Program-made: the position numbers and the translations under genes | The notes under the pieces: generated by a model | Database searches by the model: none | What the model saw: only the letters and a program-made list of their open reading frames with translations | Told to the model about the DNA's origin: nothing | NCBI GenBank assembly: GCA_900555585.1 | Contig: USLT01000028.1 | Span: forward strand, 1 to 7,573 | DNA length: 7,573 nt | Source of the DNA: an uncultured Collinsella sp. | GTDB taxonomy: Bacteria > Actinomycetota > Coriobacteriia > Coriobacteriales > Coriobacteriaceae | Reading direction: 5' to 3' | Part shown: piece after piece, positions 1 through 7,573 of the stretch | Numbering within the stretch: position 1 is the stretch's first letter | How the letters are laid out: the number at the start of each line of letters is the position of its first letter

Positions 1-1457
<1,457 letters not shown>

Positions 1458-1462
1458 GCCAG

Positions 1463-3807
<2,345 letters not shown>

Positions 3808-3810
3808 GCC

Positions 3811-4209
3811 ATGGCTATGCGACTTCGCATCGTCTGCCCCGAGCACGACGCCTTCAACGGCGAGGTGGCCTATGTCACCATTCCCTCGACCGACGGCTTG
3901 CTCGGCGTCGCAGCGCGCCATGCGAGCGAGATCTGCACGATAGACGAGGGCTATGTCCGCGTCTGCCTCGAGCGGATGGGTACCGTGGACCATACGTTCG
4001 CCGTGGGTACCGGATACGCTCAGATCACCGGTGACGAAGTCGTCATCCTGGCTGAGCGCGCCCAGGACCTCGCGGATATCGACCGTGAAAAGCTTCAAGC
4101 TCGCATTCAAGGTTTTGAAGACACGTTGAGAAATTTGTCGGAAGACGATGCGCACCGTTCGTATCTCTATAATGAAATCGCATGGTGTAAGCTCCTGCTT
4201 CAACAGTAA
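3811..4209 (+). CDS. atpC: F1Fo ATP synthase subunit epsilon
   Basis: Small central-stalk subunit that links gamma to the c-ring. In many bacteria its C-terminal helices inhibit ATP hydrolysis. It has 132 residues (E. coli 139). The N-terminal beta-sandwich spans about residues 1-84 and the C-terminal helical hairpin about 88-130. The start at 3811 is preferred over the ATG at 3817 because GGGGG at 3798-3802 is 8 nt away, inside atpD. Two oddities are visible. The usual G-x-LGILPGHAP loop reads GLLGVAARHASE (residues 29-40), lacking the Pro-Gly before His and the Pro after HA. Also, the last 120 coding bases are only about 45% GC (54 of 120 counted) against about 63% earlier in the gene. IDREKL at residues 90-95 resembles but does not match the I(L)DxxRA ATP-binding motif of Bacillus-type epsilon. 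Identification rests on position as well as sequence. Confidence 0.95.
   Translation: MAMRLRIVCPEHDAFNGEVAYVTIPSTDGLLGVAARHASEICTIDEGYVRVCLERMGTVDHTFAVGTGYAQITGDEVVILAERAQDLADIDREKLQARIQGFEDTLRNLSEDDAHRSYLYNEIAWCKLLLQQ
4168..4173 (+). promoter_or_regulatory. possible -10 element (TATAAT) within atpC, upstream of murA
   Basis: An exact TATAAT lies inside the AT-rich 3' end of atpC, about 138 nt before the murA start. No acceptable -35 is seen at 16-19 nt upstream (the bases there read like gacgatg) and there is no TGn extension. A TTGTCG at 4135-4140 is too far away (27-nt spacer). In a GC-rich genome an exact hexamer is uncommon, but half a promoter is weak evidence. If active, its transcript would run through the hairpin at 4258-4296 before reaching murA. 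Confidence 0.3.
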
Positions 4210-4257
4210 GCAGTAGGTCGCGGTTTTCCGGCCGCGTCCGACATAGTTTCAGAGCAT

Positions 4258-4296
4258 CATGCCCGGGAACGCCTCGCGTTTCCGGGCATGCTTTTT
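4258..4296 (+). terminator. Rho-independent terminator or attenuator between atpC and murA
   Basis: Arms 4258-4272 and 4276-4290 pair over 15 positions (14 Watson-Crick and one G-U at 4267/4281) around the 3-nt loop CTC, followed by C and T5 at 4292-4296. The hairpin begins 48 nt after the atpC stop, so it fits as the end of the atp operon. The T tract ends one base before the murA SD, so the hairpin is also part of any murA leader transcribed from upstream. It may therefore act as a leaky terminator or attenuator rather than a simple operon end. Confidence 0.85.
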
Positions 4297-4313
4297 GAAA
4301 GGATGCTCGATTG
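4297..4313 (+). promoter_or_regulatory. murA ribosome-binding site and TTG start
   Basis: GAAAGGA (4297-4303) lies 7 nt before a TTG at 4311-4313. No ATG in frame lies nearby, and starting at TTG gives MDIIRVEGG, which aligns with the normal MurA N-terminus, so TTG is the start. The site immediately follows the T tract of the terminator-like hairpin, so folding of that hairpin could also influence ribosome access. Confidence 0.85.
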
Positions 4314-5594
4314 GATATCATCCGCGTAGAAGGCGGCCACGCGATCGAGGGAACGGTCCAGGTATCTGGTGCCAAGAACTCCGCGCTCAAGCTCATGGCC
4401 GCGACGCTTCTTGCCCCCGGCAAGACGACGCTCACCAACGTGCCCAACATCTCCGATGTTCACGTGATGGGCAAGGTCCTCAAGCGCATGGGCGCTACCA
4501 TCGAGGTCGCAGATGAGCACTGCCTCGTCATCGATACCTCGTCCGTCGATTCCTGGGAGGCTCCTTACGAGCTCGTCGCCAAGATGCGCGCGTCGACCGC
4601 CGTCATGGGGCCGCTGCTCGGTCGCTTCGGCAAGGCGAAGATCGCGATGCCGGGCGGCTGCAACCTCGGTGCTCGAAAGATAGACATGCACATCCTCGGA
4701 CTCGAGGCGCTGGGCGTCTCGTTCGATACGGATCACGGCTATATCTATGCGGACGCCTCCTCGGGGCTCGTGGGCACCTTCGTTACCCTCGAGTTCGCGA
4801 GCGTCGGCGCGACCGAGAACCTGATCATGGCCGCGGTTCGCGCGAAGGGCGAGACCGTCATCGAGAACGCCGCGCGCGAGCCCGAGATCGTCGACCTCGC
4901 CAACATGTTGAACGAGATGGGCGCCAAGATCACGGGCGCGGGAACTCCAGTCGTCACCATCCAGGGTGTGGAGGAGCTCCATCCCGTCGAGCATCGCGTG
5001 GTGGGCGACCGTATCGAAGCCGGCACCTTCCTCGTCGCGGGAGCACTCGCGGCTGGCGAGGCGGGCGTCGAGGTCACCGGGTTCAATCCGATCCATCTCG
5101 GCATGGTGCTGCGCAAGATGGAGCAGATGGGCATCGACCTCGAGCGCACCGATGGGGGCATGCGCGCCCGTCGCGCCGAACGCATCGAGCCCATCGACAT
5201 ACAGACGCTGCCCTTCCCCGGGTTCCCGACGGATATGCAGGCGCAGATCATGGTCCTGAACGCCCTGGCCGACGGCAACTCGATCATCACCGAGAACATC
5301 TTCGAGAACCGCTTCATGTTCGCCTCCGAGCTTTCTCGCATGGGCGCGAACATCAGGATCGAGGACCATCATGCCCTCATCCATGGCGTCGCAGGGTTCT
5401 CCGGCGCGCAAGTCTCCTCTCCCGACCTGCGCGGTGGCGCCGCCCTGGTGCTCGCCGGCCTCGTCGCCGAGGGGCGTACGGAGGTCTCCGCCATCCACCA
5501 TATCTATCGCGGCTACGAGCAGTTCGTCGAGAAGCTCGTCAGTCTCGGGGCTCGCGTCGAGCGCGCGATGATTCCCGATCCGACCGAAGACTAG
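4311..5594 (+). CDS. murA: UDP-N-acetylglucosamine 1-carboxyvinyltransferase (MurA)
   Basis: First committed step of peptidoglycan synthesis in the cytoplasm: transfer of enolpyruvate from PEP to UDP-GlcNAc. It has 427 residues (E. coli 419) and two EPSP-synthase-like lobes. Key residues are visible: K22-N23 in SGAKNSAL, which binds substrate, and C117 in MPGGCNLGAR (codon 4659-4661), the catalytic loop cysteine (E. coli C115) that fosfomycin alkylates. Also present are D308 in FPTDMQAQ (E. coli D305), R374 in DLRGGAALVLAG, and R400 in YRGYEQ (E. coli R397). Keeping Cys rather than the Asp of intrinsically resistant enzymes predicts a fosfomycin-sensitive target; that is family knowledge, not a phenotype shown here. 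The TTG start is supported by GAAAGGA 7 nt upstream. murA close downstream of atpC is a recurrent order in Gram-positives, including mycobacteria and Bacillus. It probably shares a transcript with the LCP gene 14 nt downstream. Confidence 0.97.
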   Translation: MDIIRVEGGHAIEGTVQVSGAKNSALKLMAATLLAPGKTTLTNVPNISDVHVMGKVLKRMGATIEVADEHCLVIDTSSVDSWEAPYELVAKMRASTAVMGPLLGRFGKAKIAMPGGCNLGARKIDMHILGLEALGVSFDTDHGYIYADASSGLVGTFVTLEFASVGATENLIMAAVRAKGETVIENAAREPEIVDLANMLNEMGAKITGAGTPVVTIQGVEELHPVEHRVVGDRIEAGTFLVAGALAAGEAGVEVTGFNPIHLGMVLRKMEQMGIDLERTDGGMRARRAERIEPIDIQTLPFPGFPTDMQAQIMVLNALADGNSIITENIFENRFMFASELSRMGANIRIEDHHALIHGVAGFSGAQVSSPDLRGGAALVLAGLVAEGRTEVSAIHHIYRGYEQFVEKLVSLGARVERAMIPDPTED

Positions 5595-5608
5595 CGTAGG
5601 TTCAATCC

Positions 5609-6763
5609 ATGGGTATTAAGAAACCGATTCAGCAAGGGCGCCGTCCCTCCACGGGCGCGAGCAGCCGCATCTATAGCCGCGAGAACGTCGGACGCTATTC
5701 CGAGCGAGCCCGCCAGCGCAAGCGCACGCGCATGATCAAGCGGGTCGCCGTGTGCACCCTGCTCGGCGTCCTCCTCTTCGGCGCGGGCGCCGCCGGCCTC
5801 TGGTTCAACAAGGTCGCTGGAAAGCTTCGCGGCGCGTCGATTACCGACAGCCTGCTCCAGACGCTTGTGGACAGCAACGTTACGCGCGAGCCGTTCTATA
5901 TGCTCCTGCTCGGCACCGACGGTCGACCCGGCGAGGAGTCCTTCCGCTCCGACACCATCGTCTTGGCCCGCATCGATCCCAAGCAGAAACAGGTCACCCT
6001 CATCTCCATTCCGCGAGACACCCGCGTGGAGCTCAGCAACGGCGAGGTCACCAAGATCAACTCGGCACACGCCCTCGGTGGTCCCGAGGAGGTCGTCAAA
6101 TCGGTTAACAAGCTCTGCGGCGTCGAGATCGCGCATTATGCCGAGGTGAGCTTCGAGGGAATGGAACAGCTCGTCGATGCGATCGGCGGCGTCGAGGTTA
6201 ACGTCCCCGACAAGATCGACGACCCCAAGGCGGGGCCGATGGTGATCGAGCCCGGCCTGCAGACGCTCGACGGACCCTCGGCGCTGGCCTTCTGCCGCTC
6301 CCGTGCGTTCGCCGACGGCGACTATACGCGCATGCGCCATCAGCGCATCTTCATCTCCGCCCTCGCCCGTACGATTCTGGAGAAGACGGATGCCAGCAAC
6401 GTGGTCGCTCTGATCGACTCCATCTCCGACATGGTCGATACCGATATGAGCATCCAGGATATCGCCGCGCTGGCCAACGCGATGCGCGGCATGAACACCG
6501 ATGAGATCTGGTCCGCGAACATCCCGTCCTACACCGATATGATCGACGGGATCAGCTATGTTCTGGCCGACGACGAGCAGCTCGCCGAGATGATGGAGCG
6601 CGTGAACGCCGGCGAGGACCCCAAGGGGCCCCAGACGATGGGAGATACCGGCGAGTCCTCTGCGACCATCGGCGACCTTACCAACAACAAGGCCTCCGAT
6701 TGGTCCAACGGGACCGCGACGGTCAGCAATTCAAGTACCGAGGCGACGGATTCCGAAGAGTAG
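5609..6763 (+). CDS. LCP (LytR-CpsA-Psr) family cell-wall polymer ligase, membrane-anchored
   Basis: LCP proteins act outside the membrane, moving glycopolymers (wall teichoic acid, capsule or arabinogalactan-type chains) from a polyprenyl-phosphate carrier to peptidoglycan; the polymer here is unknown. The protein has 384 residues. Residues 1-45 are a strongly basic cytoplasmic tail, 46-66 a single membrane helix, and about 96-258 the LCP domain. LCP motifs are LLLGTDGR (99-106), RSDT with R113 and D115, SIPRDTR with R136, D137 and R139, KINSAHALGG (149-158), and GGVEVNVP (193-200). The block CRSRAFADGDYTRMRHQR follows, with R230, R232, D238 and R241; these are the charged residues that bind Mg-pyrophosphate in the family. 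The C-terminal 45 or so residues are Ser/Thr/Asn-rich and look disordered; I see no LytR_C domain. The SD is weak (TAGG, 5597-5600), and the 14-nt gap suggests co-transcription with murA. Confidence 0.93.
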   Translation: MGIKKPIQQGRRPSTGASSRIYSRENVGRYSERARQRKRTRMIKRVAVCTLLGVLLFGAGAAGLWFNKVAGKLRGASITDSLLQTLVDSNVTREPFYMLLLGTDGRPGEESFRSDTIVLARIDPKQKQVTLISIPRDTRVELSNGEVTKINSAHALGGPEEVVKSVNKLCGVEIAHYAEVSFEGMEQLVDAIGGVEVNVPDKIDDPKAGPMVIEPGLQTLDGPSALAFCRSRAFADGDYTRMRHQRIFISALARTILEKTDASNVVALIDSISDMVDTDMSIQDIAALANAMRGMNTDEIWSANIPSYTDMIDGISYVLADDEQLAEMMERVNAGEDPKGPQTMGDTGESSATIGDLTNNKASDWSNGTATVSNSSTEATDSEE

Positions 6764-6787
6764 GAGCCAGAACCTGACCGGCCAAGC

Positions 6788-6823
6788 AGAGGGCCCCGAG
6801 ATCCGCTGATCTCGGGGCCCTCT
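6788..6823. terminator. perfect 16-bp hairpin between convergent genes, without U tract
   Basis: Arms 6788-6803 and 6808-6823 are perfectly complementary over 16 bp with a CGCT loop. The stem begins 24 nt after the LCP stop and 35 nt after the pepT stop on the other strand, so it is placed to serve both. Neither strand has a T run after the stem (CCAACTAA on plus, GCTTGGCC on minus), so it is not a textbook intrinsic terminator. It may be an I-shaped bidirectional terminator or a 3'-end stabiliser. The rest of the 95-nt spacer shows nothing else recognisable. Confidence 0.7.
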
Positions 6824-6858
6824 CCAACTAAGGCGGGATGACGGAGCCTGATGACCTG

Positions 6859-7573
6859 TTAGGCGAATCGCTTGACGAGCTCCTCGAGCACATCGACCAT
6901 GCGCTCGAGCGAATCGACCGGGATGAACTCGTTCACGCCGTGGCAGCAATAGGCCCCGGTGGAGAGGTTGGGGCAGGGGAGTCCGCGGAAGGAGAGCTGC
7001 GCGCCGTCGGTGCCGCCGCGAATGGGGATCACGTTGGGCTCGACTCCGGCGGCGGCGAAGGCGTCCTTGGCGACATCGATGAGCTCGGGATAGTCCGCGA
7101 CAATCTCGGCCATGTTGCGGTACTGCTGCTTGATCTCGACGGTGACGCGCTCCTGGCCCTGCTCCGCGTTCACGAAGTCGGCTGCTTTGAGAAGCAGGTC
7201 GATCTTATCCTGGAACTTCCCGGCGTCGTGGTCGCGGATGATGTAGCGGGCGGTCGCGTGCTCAACTGAGGCGACGACGCCCTCGAGGTAATAGAAGCCC
7301 TCATAGCCCTCGGTGTACTCGGGGCGCTGGACGGCTGGAAGCAGCCCGTGGAAGCGATGGAAGAGCTCGCCGGCGTTGACCATGCGGTTCTTGGAGTCGC
7401 CGGGATGGATCGAGAAGCCCTGGAATCCGACGACGGCCTCGGCGGCGTTGAAGCACTCCCATTCGAGCTCGCCGATCGGTCCGCCGTCGACGGTATAGGC
7501 GTAGGTGCAGCCGAATCCGTCGATATCGAGCAGCTCGGCGCCATGGCCAATCTCCTCGTCGGGGCAGAAGCAG
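6859..7573 (-). CDS. pepT: peptidase T (tripeptide aminopeptidase), N-terminus beyond window
   Basis: Cytoplasmic M20-family di-zinc aminopeptidase that removes the N-terminal residue of tripeptides. The frame runs from the right window edge to TAA at 6859-6861, giving 237 C-terminal residues of about 408 in E. coli, so about 170 are missing. An ATG at 7381-7383 is internal. Visible PepT motifs are PDEEIGHG, with the catalytic Glu (7555-7557) and a zinc-ligand Glu (7552-7554); AYTVDGG, with the zinc-ligand Asp (7486-7488); the HPG of the lid domain followed by KNRMVNA; TEGYEGFYYLEG; YIIRDHD; and IRGGTDGAQLSFRGLPCPN. CCHGVNEF holds the last zinc-ligand His (6940-6942). The protein is rich in Cys next to these sites, where remembered homologues have Ala, Thr, Asn or Tyr. 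It is convergent with the LCP gene and shows no functional link to it. Confidence 0.96.
   Translation of the reverse strand, partial: CFCPDEEIGHGAELLDIDGFGCTYAYTVDGGPIGELEWECFNAAEAVVGFQGFSIHPGDSKNRMVNAGELFHRFHGLLPAVQRPEYTEGYEGFYYLEGVVASVEHATARYIIRDHDAGKFQDKIDLLLKAADFVNAEQGQERVTVEIKQQYRNMAEIVADYPELIDVAKDAFAAAGVEPNVIPIRGGTDGAQLSFRGLPCPNLSTGAYCCHGVNEFIPVDSLERMVDVLEELVKRFA

Noticed and set aside
4242..4247. CATAGT as a -10 for murA in the atpC-murA spacer
   Set aside because: Only four of six bases match, and nothing like a -35 lies 16-18 nt upstream (CGCGGT at the 17-nt spacing).
4257..5501. Long open frame on the minus strand across murA (414 codons)
   Set aside because: It is the complement of murA in a GC-rich gene, where antisense frames stay open. 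The protein is low-complexity and rich in Asp, His, Gly and Arg, with no recognisable domain, and murA has all its catalytic residues on the plus strand.
6838..7269. Plus-strand open frame (143 codons) starting just after the convergent hairpin, with AAGGCGGG before its ATG
   Set aside because: The RBS-like bases are tempting, but the frame is antisense to pepT throughout its length and yields an acidic, Val/Gly/Asp-rich protein without motifs, while the minus strand encodes unmistakable PepT.

Overview
The window is a high-GC (about 63% in a stretch I counted), densely packed bacterial chromosomal segment. It holds the 3' half of an F-type ATP synthase operon, then a short cell-wall gene pair, then a convergent peptidase gene. 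Protein character (F1 subunits, a MurA with the catalytic Cys, an LCP wall-polymer ligase with a basic N-terminus) and the atpC-then-murA gene order suggest a high-GC Gram-positive of the actinobacterial phylum. My best guess is a gut Coriobacteriia (Collinsella/Olsenella-like). That assignment is inference from remembered sequences, not a search result.

Layout. Positions 1-4209, plus strand: atpA (alpha, 5' end cut off by the window), atpG (gamma), atpD (beta) and atpC (epsilon), the usual F1 order. They are 5 nt apart, overlapping by 1 nt, and 3 nt apart, so they are almost certainly one transcript with translational coupling at atpG/atpD. Positions 4210-4310: a 101-nt spacer with a strong 15-bp hairpin and a T5 tract that directly abuts the Shine-Dalgarno of the next gene. 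Positions 4311-6763: murA (TTG start) and, 14 nt later, an LCP (LytR-CpsA-Psr) membrane protein. Positions 6764-6858: a convergent intergenic region with a perfect 16-bp hairpin. Positions 6859-7573, minus strand: the C-terminal 237 residues of peptidase T (pepT).

How the genes work together. AtpA/G/D/C form the F1 catalytic sector: alpha3beta3 hexamer, gamma rotor shaft and inhibitory epsilon. They couple ATP synthesis or hydrolysis to ion flow through the Fo part, which is encoded upstream of the window. MurA commits UDP-GlcNAc to peptidoglycan synthesis. The LCP protein probably attaches secondary wall polymers to that peptidoglycan. PepT trims tripeptides and is functionally unrelated.

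I see no undescribed multi-gene system, mobile element, CRISPR array, tRNA or rRNA here. The observations most worth a second look are the terminator-like hairpin forming the murA leader, a 12-residue insertion before the Walker B strand of the alpha subunit, an AT-rich 3' end of atpC carrying an exact TATAAT, the unusual nucleotide-free loop motif of epsilon, a cysteine-enriched PepT active site, and the U-tract-less hairpin shared by the convergent genes.
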